A stretch of DNA of 60,594 nt from an uncultured Prevotellaceae bacterium (GCA_947167995.1 CAMVKS010000013.1:1-60594); one strand, 5' to 3'. Shown: positions 25,854 through 35,212, counted from the first letter of the stretch. Notes: generated by a model not told the origin, from the letters alone. Made by a program: numbers and translations.

Positions 25854-25899
25854 TACATAGATATCTTAATAAATTAACAACCATTAATTATATACTATA

Positions 25900-27585
25900 A
25901 TGAACATTACTCAAAATATTTCAAGAACGCTTCTAGTAGTAGTTTTGGTGGCACTGGTATCCGTTCCAATAGCAGCACAAAGATCTTTTTATATATCAGA
26001 AGAACTTAATCAAGAATTAGAAAAGAATTATGATGAGTTTGAAATAATGTCTACTGAGGGATTTGTAAAGGTAGGAACTAATGGCAAATATGGCTTTGTT
26101 AACACCCACGGAAAAGAAATAGTACCTTGCAAATATGATAAGGCTTTTAATTTTTTCAATGGTTTTGCCAGGGTAGTTTTAGATGAAAAATATGGTTTTA
26201 TCAACACTAATGGTGAAGAAATCGTACCTTGCATATATGATGGGTCAGGTAATTTCTGCGAGGGTATTGCACCAGTTTTATTCGATAAATGGGGGTATAT
26301 TAACACCAATGGCGAGGAGGTTATACCTTTCAAGTATTATGGTGCAGGAAGTTTTAAACAGGGTTTTGCCATAGTTATTATATTTGATTATGGATTAAAG
26401 TATGGATTTATTAATAAAAATGGAGAAGAAATAGTGCCTTGTAAGTATGATTATGTCGTTGATTTTGTAAGCGGCTATGCAATAGTTGCGACAAACGGAA
26501 AATATGGTTTAGTCAACACTAATGGAGAAGAAGTTATTTCTTGTAAGTATGATGAAGCTAGTTATTTCTGTAATGGTTTAGCAAAAGTGAGATTTGATTG
26601 GAAATATGGTTTTGTCAATACGAGTGGAGAAGAAGTTGTGCCTTGCAAATATGATCGCGCTGAAAGTTTTGCCAATGGTTTTGCAAGAGTTGAATTGAAT
26701 GGAAAATTTGGCGTTATCAATACTGAAGGAAAGGAAGTTGTACCTTGTAGATATGATATTGTTGACAATTGTACCAATGGTTTTGTCAGAGTGGTTTTAG
26801 ATGAAAAGTATGGTTTTTTCAACACCAGTGGGAAAGCAATAGTGCCTTGCAAATATGATGGTGCAACCAATTTTTTCAATGGCATAGCAGTAGTAACGTT
26901 AAACGGCAAAAAAGGTATTGTCAACACCGATGGCGAAGAAATTGTACCTTGCAAATATGATAATGCGCATATAATTAGTGATAACAAAAATGGTGGGGCT
27001 ATTGTTGGCTTAAATGGCAAATATGGCATTATCAACACCAAGGGCGAAGAAGTTGTGCCTTGTAAATATGATAATGCTTCTTTGACTTATGGAGACCTTA
27101 TAACGTTTGAATTAAACAATAAGTATGGCATAGTTAATATTGCTAATGGTAAAGAGGTCGTGCCTTGCAAATATGATTTAGTATACGCGTTGGATTATCA
27201 AAAAGGTTTTATCCAAGTAAAATTTAATGATAAATGGGGAGTTGTTAATACGAGAGGAGAAGAAATAATACCATGTATATATGATAATATCACTTCTTTT
27301 ATTAATGGCCTAGCAATAGTAAAAATAAATAACAAATATGGTTTTATTAACTCCATTGGAGAAGAAGTTGTTACGTGTAAATATGATGAAGCCAGTTTTT
27401 TCAATAATGGCTTAGCAAGAGTAAAATCAAATGACAAATATGGTTTTGTTAATGCTAAAGGAGAAGAAATCATTCCTTGTATATATGATGTTGCCCAAGA
27501 TTTTGGTGACGACGGTCTTGCAGGGGTAGTCTTAAACGGCAAGTGGTATGAGATTGACACTAATGGTAAAATTATAGAACGTTAA
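25900..27585 (+). CDS. Exported WG-repeat protein (14 repeats)
   Basis: A 561-aa protein with signal peptide (to about residue 27, VPIAAQ). The remainder is fourteen WG (KWG) repeats of about 35 residues, consensus KYGFVNTNGEEIVPCKYD, plus a partial fifteenth. WG repeats are thought to form beta-propeller-like or solenoid binding surfaces; ligands are unknown. Most repeats carry one Cys in a fixed position (PCKYD), so the array may present a regular row of thiols. The gene is markedly A+T-rich compared with speA upstream. Confidence 0.85.
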   Translation: MNITQNISRTLLVVVLVALVSVPIAAQRSFYISEELNQELEKNYDEFEIMSTEGFVKVGTNGKYGFVNTHGKEIVPCKYDKAFNFFNGFARVVLDEKYGFINTNGEEIVPCIYDGSGNFCEGIAPVLFDKWGYINTNGEEVIPFKYYGAGSFKQGFAIVIIFDYGLKYGFINKNGEEIVPCKYDYVVDFVSGYAIVATNGKYGLVNTNGEEVISCKYDEASYFCNGLAKVRFDWKYGFVNTSGEEVVPCKYDRAESFANGFARVELNGKFGVINTEGKEVVPCRYDIVDNCTNGFVRVVLDEKYGFFNTSGKAIVPCKYDGATNFFNGIAVVTLNGKKGIVNTDGEEIVPCKYDNAHIISDNKNGGAIVGLNGKYGIINTKGEEVVPCKYDNASLTYGDLITFELNNKYGIVNIANGKEVVPCKYDLVYALDYQKGFIQVKFNDKWGVVNTRGEEIIPCIYDNITSFINGLAIVKINNKYGFINSIGEEVVTCKYDEASFFNNGLARVKSNDKYGFVNAKGEEIIPCIYDVAQDFGDDGLAGVVLNGKWYEIDTNGKIIER

Positions 27586-27607
27586 AAACGAAAAACTGCT
27601 AAAAAGT

Positions 27608-27637
27608 TTGGTGTTAACGAAAAAAGTAGTACCTTTG
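27608..27637 (+). promoter_or_regulatory. Promoter of the SRP RNA gene
   Basis: TTG, 19-nt spacer, TACCTTTG, a perfect pattern ending directly before the RNA. Confidence 0.8.
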
Positions 27638-27640
27638 CAG

Positions 27641-27745
27641 CCGGGTAAGTCCTACACGGCCAGCTCCCTGCCAATCCCCCAGGTCTTGACCGAAGCAAGG
27701 GTAACAGGTTGTAGCGGCGCGATGTAGTCTTCTTACCCTTTTTTT
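27641..27745 (+). ncRNA. ffs: Small signal recognition particle RNA (4.5S type)
   Basis: About 100 nt between a perfect promoter and a T-run. The apical domain IV is recognisable: CCAGGTCTTGACCGAAGCAA then GGGTAACAGG, which holds the Ffh-binding asymmetric loop and GNAR-type tetraloop region. The ends pair (GGGTAAG with CTTACCC), and the closing arm runs into seven T, giving a terminator. It forms the SRP with Ffh to target membrane proteins. No Alu domain, as expected for this phylum. Confidence 0.88.
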
Positions 27746-27799
27746 GTATCCCTACCTCAACATTCCCTATTCTTAGTTAATCCCCTTACACATTGTAGA

Positions 27800-28372
27800 T
27801 TATGCATTGTGAATCCTGTCAGGGTGTTTCTTGATGAAGTCTTTCCATGATTTAGAGCCGTTGGATGCGAAAGGCTTCTTGCTCTCGTAGTAGTGGCACA
27901 GTGCTGCGGCAAGGGCGTCGGTGGCATCGAGCAATTGTGGCATGTCCTTCTTGTCGATGTTGAGCTGGCGCTGGAGCATCATCGCCACCTGTTCCTTACT
28001 TGCCGCTCCGTTGCCGGTGATAGCCATTTTTATTTTGCGTGGCTCATACTCGGCGATGGGCACCTGCCGTCCCAAGGCTGCCGCCATAGCCACTCCTTGG
28101 GCTCGTCCCAGCTTGAGCATCGACTGCACGTTCTTGCCGTAGAACGGTGCCTCGATAGCCATCTCATCGGGCAGGAACTCCTCGACGAGGCTCAGCACGC
28201 GGTCGTAGATGCGCCGCAATCGCAAGTAATGGTCTTCAAGCTTGTTCAGCTGCAGCACCCCCATGGCAATGAGCACTGGCTTCGAAGCTTTCACCCCAAG
28301 CAGTCCGTAGCCCATCACGTTAGTTCCAGGGTCGATGCCTATTATTATCTTTTCAAAATCTTTGTCGTCCAT
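27800..28372 (-). CDS. ruvC: Crossover junction endodeoxyribonuclease RuvC
   Basis: A 190-aa Holliday-junction resolvase that cleaves four-way junctions with RuvAB. The acidic site is visible: [14 protein letters not shown] (Asp), [11 protein letters not shown] (Glu), and the C-terminal [14 protein letters not shown] (two Asp). Length is normal. It follows a DUF4286 gene by 7 nt and shares its promoter; the order DUF4286-ruvC is seen in other Bacteroidales. Confidence 0.95.
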   Translation of the reverse strand: MDDKDFEKIIIGIDPGTNVMGYGLLGVKASKPVLIAMGVLQLNKLEDHYLRLRRIYDRVLSLVEEFLPDEMAIEAPFYGKNVQSMLKLGRAQGVAMAAALGRQVPIAEYEPRKIKMAITGNGAASKEQVAMMLQRQLNIDKKDMPQLLDATDALAAALCHYYESKKPFASNGSKSWKDFIKKHPDRIHNA

Positions 28373-28379
28373 TGCTTCA

Positions 28380-28685
28380 TTATAAATTGATGTTTTCCAT
28401 GAAAGTGGTAAATCCAGCCACCTTGTCGCCGAAGCGTTGTGTCAGTTCCTCGTGCAGCGGTTTGCCCACCTGGGCGTTCCACTGCTGGAGGTCGCGCAGG
28501 GTGGGGGCCTGCAGCTGCAGTGCAATGCACACACCGCCTTCGTTGTGGCCCATGAGCCGCATCATTCGCGGACAGGACACAATGCCACTGGCGATAGCCT
28601 GCGGTACATATCGCTCCCGCATCCAGTCGAGGAAGTCGCCGCTCACGGTGCAGTCCACATGATAGGTGGTGTTGTAGATTATCAT
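28380..28685 (-). CDS. DUF4286 family protein
   Basis: About 101 aa from [20 protein letters not shown]; the open frame extends 17 codons upstream, but homologues start here. A small ferredoxin-like alpha/beta protein (strand-helix-strand pattern, [19 protein letters not shown]). Function unknown; it is probably translated with ruvC from one mRNA. Confidence 0.82.
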   Translation of the reverse strand: MIIYNTTYHVDCTVSGDFLDWMRERYVPQAIASGIVSCPRMMRLMGHNEGGVCIALQLQAPTLRDLQQWNAQVGKPLHEELTQRFGDKVAGFTTFMENINL

Positions 28686-28877
28686 TGTGTTGCAAAAATA
28701 GCAATAAAATGGCAAATAAGGAATATTCAGGGACAAAAAAAGGGGATAGTCTCCCGACTGTCCCGTTCCTTAAATACACAATTATCTATAAAACAACTAT
28801 TTTCTTGTGACAAAAAGTAACATTGTTCATGATGTGGAGTCTCAAATTAAAGAAGTGTTTCATTAAAATGGACAGTG

Positions 28878-28907
28878 CAAAATTATATATTATTTTTGAA
28901 AAAACAA
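28878..28907 (-). promoter_or_regulatory. Promoter for the DUF4286-ruvC operon
   Basis: Minus strand: TTG, 19-nt spacer, TAATTTTG. It predicts a leader of about 185 nt in which I see no known riboswitch. The rest of the 28686-29006 gap is A+T-rich and without a gene. Confidence 0.65.
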
Positions 28908-29006
28908 ATATTTTTATAAGAAAATGTCACTTTTTCTTATAAAATAATGTTAAATCGATGATTTTTTTAATATATTGCTTGCTTTTTATAATTTTTTTGG
29001 GTGGTT

Positions 29007-30998
29007 TTATGCATAATCTAAAAATTTTATTTCGGGTGATGTGATGAAGAAGTCGGGGTTGACGGCTCTTGATTGTCCACTTTTTATTCTTAGGTCCTCG
29101 ATAATCATCATGGCGATGGCCCTTGTCATGAGGATGTCGTCGTGCTTTCCTTTTCTTGCTCCATATCCCTTGTCGTTAGGTTTGAACTCATAGCATGCCA
29201 TTTCGTCGAGCGCTTTCTTGTCTCGTTCAATGTAAGCCCCGTCTCTGACGTAGGCAATGAGATTGTATATAGCGCTGGGTTTGGTTTTCTTGTTGGTTTG
29301 GAAGCCTGGTTTGGGCTTTGAGGAATCTTCGTTGCGGTGGAACACATTATTGTAGGCAGCTTTTATCTGGTCGAAGATGAGCGAACCCACGTCGCCTTCA
29401 CACTCCAACGTGTTGCTTTCAAAGACGAGCAACGCATTGTTGTAGTAGCGTGCCACTTGCGCCGCCTTCCATGCCAGTTCGTCGTGGTCGATGTGGCCTC
29501 TCCATTGAGCGACGACCTCGGGCCTGCCGCTGTCTTTGATGCCTTGAACCTTGTCGAGATGCCTGTCAAACACCGCTATCACCGACCAGTCGCTTGCCGG
29601 CCTTGAGCCTCCCACGTCTACCACCACCATGTACCTGTTGCGGAACGTTGACTCCTGTGGCCATCTCCACACCTCCATAGGTCCCGAATCGAAGGACACA
29701 AACTTGGCTCCGTCAAGAGTTTTTGTTCCTCTCGCCACCATGTCGCCCCTTGCGATGGGAATTTCGTTGGCATGTCTCATCCTGTCGATTATTTCGGACG
29801 AGAACACATTGTTGGATGTGCTGGTGAACGCTTCGATGTCGGTCGAAGGGAATTCAGCCGCCATGAGTGCCTGGTTAGGATACTCACTGCGCTTGTGATG
29901 GTACCAGTTTATCATCTCGAGCGAGCACTTGCAGTCTTGCCACAGCCACTTCTCGTAGTTGTCCATCTCCTTGACGAGAACTTCGACATTGTCGACAGGC
30001 ATGCGGTAGATTTCGATTTCATACCATGGCACAAACACAGGAGTCTTGTCGCTCAGTCCCGATTTCGCTCTGAGCCACTCGTCGTGGAAGTAGTTTCCCA
30101 CCCCGTTGGCGGTGGATTCTAACACCAGCATGGTGAGCGGCTCCAAAGGGACTGTTCCGCTAATGGAGCGTATGACATCTTCGGGAGAATGCAGCAGCGT
30201 CGCCGGCCAGAAGGCTACCTCGGTGAGGTGCGCCATCTTCACGTCATAACCACGAATGGCATCCTGGCTCTGCGCCGAGCTTGTGATGACAAGCGACTCG
30301 CTGCCGCCCAGCTGTCTCACTTGCCGGCTGCCTTCAAAAGGTAATAGTTTGGGCTTCTTGCCATCGCGCGTGAGGTTCTCGGGATAGTTGCGCAATGCCC
30401 TCTGGTAGATGCTCTTGATGGCTGCCGAGGTCTGATGAAGGTGACCGCAGATGAGGCTGTTCCAGTTGGTTTTTAGAACGAGTTGTATCCACGCCATGTA
30501 CATCTGGATTAGTGTGCTCCCTCCCCACTGCCTTGCTTTGAGCAAGATCAGGCGCAGAGGTTGGCCAGCGAGCCTCTGCTGTTCCAGAGCCTGCACCACT
30601 CTTCGTTGCGCTCGATTCAAAACCATGTTCACCATCCTGCCGCTCACCTTGTCGAGAATGGTCACACAAGTGGCGCACCAGTACTCAAAGTCGTGCTTGA
30701 TGCGCAGCATCTGCCACTGCTCGGCCGAGGTCACACTGGTGCTGTCGAGTTCCACGGCCATTGCCTCGGGAATGAAAAAAGTGCCGTCAAGCTCATCGCC
30801 AATCTTCACTGTGCGCTCCACACGTGGCGTGCTGCATCCCTCGCCAGTGATAGGGTCGTAGTGCTGCCGGCTCTCAAGCTCAAGGTTGCGCTGCTCATTG
30901 ATGGCGACAATTTGCCCGAGTGTCAAGTTGTCGATTTCAAAGGCGACATTATTGTCAATGTCATGAGAGGTGGTATTAATATTGTTGTGTGTTTCCAT
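29007..30998 (-). CDS. Orphan phage-type terminase large subunit (TerL)
   Basis: A 663-aa protein with both terminase parts. The ATPase has Walker A-like KARQWGGST (residues 154-162), Walker B with catalytic Glu in VKMAHLTEVAFW (253-264) and the coupling motif LESTANG (293-299). The RNase H-like nuclease has VVVDVGGSRPASDW (Asp461, Asp470), LVFESNT (Glu527) and KHDDILMT (Asp620/621). All key residues look intact. An N-terminal ~130-residue extension precedes the ATPase. In phages TerL cuts and packages DNA with a small subunit and portal; neither is nearby, nor is any capsid, integrase or lysis gene. It has its own host-like promoter. It may be a prophage remnant or a domesticated DNA motor. 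Confidence 0.88.
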   Translation of the reverse strand: METHNNINTTSHDIDNNVAFEIDNLTLGQIVAINEQRNLELESRQHYDPITGEGCSTPRVERTVKIGDELDGTFFIPEAMAVELDSTSVTSAEQWQMLRIKHDFEYWCATCVTILDKVSGRMVNMVLNRAQRRVVQALEQQRLAGQPLRLILLKARQWGGSTLIQMYMAWIQLVLKTNWNSLICGHLHQTSAAIKSIYQRALRNYPENLTRDGKKPKLLPFEGSRQVRQLGGSESLVITSSAQSQDAIRGYDVKMAHLTEVAFWPATLLHSPEDVIRSISGTVPLEPLTMLVLESTANGVGNYFHDEWLRAKSGLSDKTPVFVPWYEIEIYRMPVDNVEVLVKEMDNYEKWLWQDCKCSLEMINWYHHKRSEYPNQALMAAEFPSTDIEAFTSTSNNVFSSEIIDRMRHANEIPIARGDMVARGTKTLDGAKFVSFDSGPMEVWRWPQESTFRNRYMVVVDVGGSRPASDWSVIAVFDRHLDKVQGIKDSGRPEVVAQWRGHIDHDELAWKAAQVARYYNNALLVFESNTLECEGDVGSLIFDQIKAAYNNVFHRNEDSSKPKPGFQTNKKTKPSAIYNLIAYVRDGAYIERDKKALDEMACYEFKPNDKGYGARKGKHDDILMTRAIAMMIIEDLRIKSGQSRAVNPDFFITSPEIKFLDYA

Positions 30999-31015
30999 GC
31001 TATATCATTTTCTTG

Positions 31016-31046
31016 CAAAGTAACGATAGCTGGCAGCCTCGACACA
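31016..31046 (-). promoter_or_regulatory. Promoter for the orphan terminase
   Basis: Minus strand: TTG, 20-nt spacer, TTACTTTG (one mismatch). It starts RNA about 10-15 nt before the start codon. From here to 31270 no gene is visible. Confidence 0.6.
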
Positions 31047-31270
31047 ATATTAAAAATACTCATGTCTCGCTTTCAAACAACAAAAACAACATGGAAACAA
31101 CAAGCACAACTGTGATTTTTATCGGACTGTTTTTTGGGAAAATGGTGAATGGTCACAACTCTACAATGTTCTTTCGAAAAGCGGCACCTATCGGTGTCAC
31201 AAAGCCGCTCAAGCGCGGAAATCACACAAATTCTGTTCTTATGAAATACTTTTGTTCTTCTCAGTGTAAA

Positions 31271-31305
31271 AATTCCCCGCGCAGCAAAGTGCCATGCGGG
31301 GAATT
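31271..31305 (-). terminator. Terminator downstream of the CBM48-like secreted protein gene
   Basis: Perfect 10-bp arms AATTCCCCGC / GCGGGGAATT followed on the minus strand by a T-run. It lies beyond the tandem repeats that extend the 3' end of the gene. Confidence 0.8.
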
Positions 31306-31344
31306 GTGTTGTAAAAAACTGTGATTAGTTTACTTCACAATAAC

Positions 31345-31496
31345 GTTGAGTTTTCGCTCCAAGTTGTTCACGTTCGGCATAACTTGAGCAAGCTCAGTTC
31401 TGCTCTCATTTAATCACAACGTTGAGCTTTCGCTCGAAGTTGTTCACGTTCGGCATAACTTGAGCAAGCTCAGTTCTGCTCTCACTTAATCACAAC
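31345..31496 (-). repeat. Two 76-bp tandem repeats at the 3' end of a secreted-protein gene
   Basis: Two adjacent 76-bp copies (31421-31496 and 31345-31420), nearly identical, followed by 15 bp of a third. On the minus strand each starts at the codons that end the protein (GTTGTGATTAA plus stop) and contains AACTGAGCTTGCTCAAGTT, an imperfect hairpin. The first copy therefore overlaps the last codons of the gene; the period is not a multiple of three. Confidence 0.9.
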
Positions 31497-32687
31497 TTTT
31501 TTACCGTTGTGGATGTAGATGCCGGGAACTGTTGGCATGCTGTTGTACTTAACGCCCATGAGGTTGTAGTAAGCGTTGTCGGCCTTAATGTCAACACCAA
31601 CGGTGCTGATTGCACTTGGGTCTTCCTTGGTGACAGTCATCACAACTGCACCGCCAAAGTCTCTCAGAACATCCAGCTGAATGTTGTAAGTGCCAGCCTC
31701 TTCAACGCGGAAGTTTGCACCGCTTTCACCCTCAACGCACATGATGCCCTGGCCCATGAGGTCGTTGTTGAGCAAGAAGTAGCCTACGTTGTTCTCGTCT
31801 TGGCCACCGAACCAGATAGTGCCATCCTCGTCGAAAGCGATAACCTTGAACTCAGTACCAGCCTCGAGCTCAACACCTTCGAGCATGTCGTTCTCGTCAA
31901 ACGCTAAGCGGCCACCCTCAGCGGTCTGGTTCCAGTCGTTGAAGTCACCTACCAAGAAGAAACCTTCCTCTACTACAGGCTGATCCTCCTCATAGGTGTA
32001 AGAAATCTCGGTGACAGGAAGCTCAACGTTGGTTCCGCAGCCCAGAGTAGCTGTTGAATTGGGCCAGTCGGTGCCTTGAGCAAAGTCAAGGAAGCTCTCC
32101 CAGTTGTCGGTGTAGGTCATAGCCTTGCCGCGAATCCCAGAGGTGTAGAAGGAGGCATAGTCGCTGCCCATGGTGCAGTTGTCGTCATCCTCGGCGTCGA
32201 AGACGATGGTCACGATCAGGCTCTTGCCAGGAGTGAAGTTGAAATCAACGGGGAACTCGAGGGTACAGTCATCGCCATAGTACTCGAGCATGTCGATGTC
32301 TAACTGAACCTCATAAGCTGGCTCGCCAAACTCAAAGAACTGCTTTATGCCATCGTCATTTAAGGCGAACTCAGTGGCATCGGTCTCTTGGAGATAAACC
32401 TTAGTGTTGCGAACAATCTCCTCAAAGGTCTCATCGTAGAACTTGAACTTCAGTCCAGTGATTTTTACATTCTGCTTGCCGTCGAGGTCAGAGAGCAGGT
32501 CGGGGGTGAAAATCATCTGAGAACCAGTGTGGGCCAAGTAGAAATTGGTAGGCGCCATGTCAAAATAAGAGCCATTGTAGGTGCTGGCTTCGTCCCAGTC
32601 GCCCACGTTGATAGTGCCGGCGTTCTGGGCCTGGGCACTAATCGCAAAAGCAGCAATCGCTGCAAGAATCATGTAAAATTTCTTCAT
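31482..32687 (-). CDS. Secreted protein with starch-binding-like (E-set/CBM48-type) segment
   Basis: A 401-aa protein with signal peptide MKKFYMILAAIAAFAISAQA. The first ~240 mature residues are a beta-rich acidic region. About residues 245-345 contain FFLVGDFNDWNQTAEGG, resembling the glycogen/starch-binding E-set fold of SusE/SusF-type and CBM48 proteins. The end PGIYIHNGKKVVIK is a common C-terminal pattern in exported Bacteroidales proteins, possibly a sorting or capping strand. No catalytic site seen; probably a surface glycan-binding protein. No sus genes are nearby. Confidence 0.75.
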   Translation of the reverse strand: MKKFYMILAAIAAFAISAQAQNAGTINVGDWDEASTYNGSYFDMAPTNFYLAHTGSQMIFTPDLLSDLDGKQNVKITGLKFKFYDETFEEIVRNTKVYLQETDATEFALNDDGIKQFFEFGEPAYEVQLDIDMLEYYGDDCTLEFPVDFNFTPGKSLIVTIVFDAEDDDNCTMGSDYASFYTSGIRGKAMTYTDNWESFLDFAQGTDWPNSTATLGCGTNVELPVTEISYTYEEDQPVVEEGFFLVGDFNDWNQTAEGGRLAFDENDMLEGVELEAGTEFKVIAFDEDGTIWFGGQDENNVGYFLLNNDLMGQGIMCVEGESGANFRVEEAGTYNIQLDVLRDFGGAVVMTVTKEDPSAISTVGVDIKADNAYYNLMGVKYNSMPTVPGIYIHNGKKVVIK

Positions 32688-32827
32688 AATAATAAAGATT
32701 AATGGTTAATAAATTATTGTTTTTTTCACGATGTAAAATTACTGCTTCGGCTAACTGCCAGCAATCGCCAGAAATTGGTATTTTTACATAATGCATTAAT
32801 TGGTGTTTGTGGTTATTGTTGATTATC

Positions 32828-34516
32828 TTATCTCTTATTATACTTAAAGCTCGAGCCGCCGAGGAACTCACGCATGATGCTCGTGGGTGGAATCTCCTTG
32901 TCGTCGACAGGGATAAAGTAGTGGATGAACTTGAGCAGGCGGTGCGCTTCGGAATATTCGGGACAATTCTTTGGCACTGTCGAGAGGATGAGCTCGGCAT
33001 AAGGTCGCAGCACAGCAAACTCGATGTTCAACGCCGAGTTGAACATCATGTCGGCGTTCTCCTGGTAGGGCGCAATCCACTTCTCCTCCGACGCACACAC
33101 GTTCTTCCAGTGGCTGATGGTCTCGGTAGCACTGAATGCTCCCTTGTTGTAGTCGCGGATGATGCGTCGCAGCAAGCGGTTGTCGCTGGTGGGCACCCAG
33201 TTGTGGTCGTCGAGCGAGATGCTGGTGAGGGTGGAGATAAAGACCTTGAACTTCTTGCTGTCGGGGATGCGATTGGTGAGCATGGGGTTGAGTGCGTGAA
33301 TTCCCTCGATGATGAGCACCGTGTCGTTCTTGAGTTTAAGTTTCTTTCCCTTGAATTCCCTCTTTCCTGTGACGAAATTGAACTCAGGAATCTCTACGCG
33401 CTCGCCGTTCATGAGTCTCATGAGGTGGTCTTCCAAAAGCTTGCAGTCCACAGCCTTGATGTTGTCGAAGTCATAGTCGCCATTGGGCAACAGCGGTGTG
33501 TCCTCACGGTTGACGAAGTAGTCGTCGGTAGAGAACGACAACGGGCGCAGTCCGCAAGCGAGCAACTGGATTGACAGACGCTTGCAGAAGGTGGTCTTTC
33601 CCGAGCTTGAAGGTCCGGTGATGAGCACCAGCCTGATGGGGTTCTCCTTGTTACGGAATCGGCGGTCAATTTCCTCGGCAATCTGCACGATTTTCTTCTC
33701 CTGCAGGGCTTCGCTCACCTGTATGAGCTCGGAGGCGTAGCCGTTAAGGATAGCCTTGTTCACGTCGCCGGCGTTGGACTGTCGCATGATCACGTCCCAG
33801 TGCACTTTCTCGGCAAACATCTCGAATGTGCGTGGCATGTCGTGCATCTCGCACAAGCGGGTGGGGCAGTCCCAGTCGGGCGTGCGCAGCATGATGCCGT
33901 CCTTGTAGCGAATCACGTCCCACACCTTCAGGTAGCCAGCCGAGGGCACGAGAGGACCATAGAAATAGTCGGCAGTGTCCTCGAGGGTGTAGTAGTCGCT
34001 GTAGATTTGTCCGCTCGACTCGAGTAGCTTCACCTTGTCGGCAAATCCACGCTCGGCAAAGACCTTGACGGCTGCCTCGGTGGTTGCCTCGTGGCGGTGG
34101 AATACCATGTCGCTGTCGATAATCTCCTTCATTCGGTGGTGAATGCGCGAGATGTCGTCGTCGGTCACGGGCTCAGAGTTCTTTTTCCTGAGGTTGCAGT
34201 AGTAGCCGCCCGAGATGGGGTGCTCGATGAAGAGCTTGGCACCTGGGCAGGTGTCGGTGGTGGCTTTGTAGAGCACGAAGCACAGTGAGCGCACATACAC
34301 GCGATAGCCCGAGCCGCGTCGCGCATCCAGGAACTCCACGTCGCGGTTCTGGAAGAGCCTGAACTTGAGGCCCTGCGAGGCATTGTTCACTTTGGCCGAG
34401 ACCACAGGATACTTGAAGTTCAGCTCTGAAGCAAAAGCGTTGTACACTTCAAGCAGCGAGGTCCCCTCGGGAAATTCCCGAGTTACATTGTTGTTTTTAC
34501 ATCGGATTTGAAGCAT
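32828..34516 (-). CDS. Nucleoside (uridine) kinase with N-terminal TGS-like and tRNA-synthetase-editing-like domains
   Basis: A 562-aa cytosolic protein. The first ~70 residues resemble a TGS domain, and residues ~70-240 resemble the threonyl-tRNA-synthetase second additional domain (HPISGGYYC, HHRMKEII). From ~290 there is a uridine-kinase/phosphoribulokinase P-loop domain (LITGPSSSGKTTFCKRL, later FSTDDYFVNRED and VLIIEGIHALNP). This three-part architecture is standard for Bacteroidetes annotated as nucleoside kinases; pyrimidine nucleoside phosphorylation with ATP/GTP is expected. Last gene of the parC operon, 22 nt after trmO. Confidence 0.88.
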   Translation of the reverse strand: MLQIRCKNNNVTREFPEGTSLLEVYNAFASELNFKYPVVSAKVNNASQGLKFRLFQNRDVEFLDARRGSGYRVYVRSLCFVLYKATTDTCPGAKLFIEHPISGGYYCNLRKKNSEPVTDDDISRIHHRMKEIIDSDMVFHRHEATTEAAVKVFAERGFADKVKLLESSGQIYSDYYTLEDTADYFYGPLVPSAGYLKVWDVIRYKDGIMLRTPDWDCPTRLCEMHDMPRTFEMFAEKVHWDVIMRQSNAGDVNKAILNGYASELIQVSEALQEKKIVQIAEEIDRRFRNKENPIRLVLITGPSSSGKTTFCKRLSIQLLACGLRPLSFSTDDYFVNREDTPLLPNGDYDFDNIKAVDCKLLEDHLMRLMNGERVEIPEFNFVTGKREFKGKKLKLKNDTVLIIEGIHALNPMLTNRIPDSKKFKVFISTLTSISLDDHNWVPTSDNRLLRRIIRDYNKGAFSATETISHWKNVCASEEKWIAPYQENADMMFNSALNIEFAVLRPYAELILSTVPKNCPEYSEAHRLLKFIHYFIPVDDKEIPPTSIMREFLGGSSFKYNKR

Positions 34517-34538
34517 TGGTAGAAAAGTTTATGTGTGA

Positions 34539-35207
34539 TTATAATTCGATTACGTTTAGAATTTTTCCATCAACGGTGAAATGAATGTCCATGCCGTCAA
34601 ATTTCATGCCGTAGACCTTGGTGGGGTCGTTGTGAAAATGCGGTCTTGGATCAAGGGCGAGCGTCTTTTCGAGCGCTTCGCGTTGCTTTTCGTTCAATAG
34701 CCGAGCCACAGCGGGGCAGATGTTCACTTCGAGAGTTTTCCACTCGTTGCTGTCGACAAATCCACATCGTGCCTGCGGGTGAGCATCGGCATAGGCTATG
34801 TAGGGCTTGATGTCGTAGATGGGCGTGCCATCCATCAAGTCGGCCCCCTTGACATGCAGAACAGGCCCTTGAGCAGTGTTGAGTTCCACTTTGTCGAGCT
34901 TTACAGCCGAGAGTCCGAGCCTGTTGTGGCGGTAGGGAGAGCGAGATGCAAGCACCCCGATTCTTGCATTGCCACCGAGCCTGGGCGGTCTTACTGTGGG
35001 GCTTGCCGCCTGGTGCTTGTTGGCCGAGAACTCCCATATAAGCCACAAGAAATCAAAATCCTCGATACCCCTTATGTAGTCGGGGTTACGAAATTGCTCG
35101 TAGAACACAATATAACCCTCGATGCTGTCCACAATCCCACTTTGTCGTGGGATGCCAAACTTTTCGTTAAACGGCGAGTGGAACGTTGCGATGGGGGTTA
35201 TTTCCAT
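34539..35207 (-). CDS. trmO: tRNA (N6-threonylcarbamoyladenosine37-N6)-methyltransferase TrmO
   Basis: A 222-aa member of the TrmO/TsaA (VirR) family, which methylates t6A37 in tRNA-Thr using S-adenosylmethionine. Typical blocks: ITPIATFHSPFNEKFGIPRQ, DFLWLIWEF, RIGVLASRSPYRHNRLGLS and DGTPIYDIKPYIAYAD. Length matches. It lies 5 nt after the S41 peptidase gene, well within the operon. Confidence 0.92.
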   Translation of the reverse strand: MEITPIATFHSPFNEKFGIPRQSGIVDSIEGYIVFYEQFRNPDYIRGIEDFDFLWLIWEFSANKHQAASPTVRPPRLGGNARIGVLASRSPYRHNRLGLSAVKLDKVELNTAQGPVLHVKGADLMDGTPIYDIKPYIAYADAHPQARCGFVDSNEWKTLEVNICPAVARLLNEKQREALEKTLALDPRPHFHNDPTKVYGMKFDGMDIHFTVDGKILNVIEL

Positions 35208-35212
35208 AGTTC

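Noticed and set aside
29007-30998. Calling a prophage here
   Set aside because: Only the terminase is present; neighbours are ruvC, a secreted protein and a housekeeping operon, and no attachment repeats were seen.
31345-31496. Stop-codon read-through giving a longer secreted protein
   Set aside because: The 76-bp period and the frame of the repeats do not maintain one frame past the stop.
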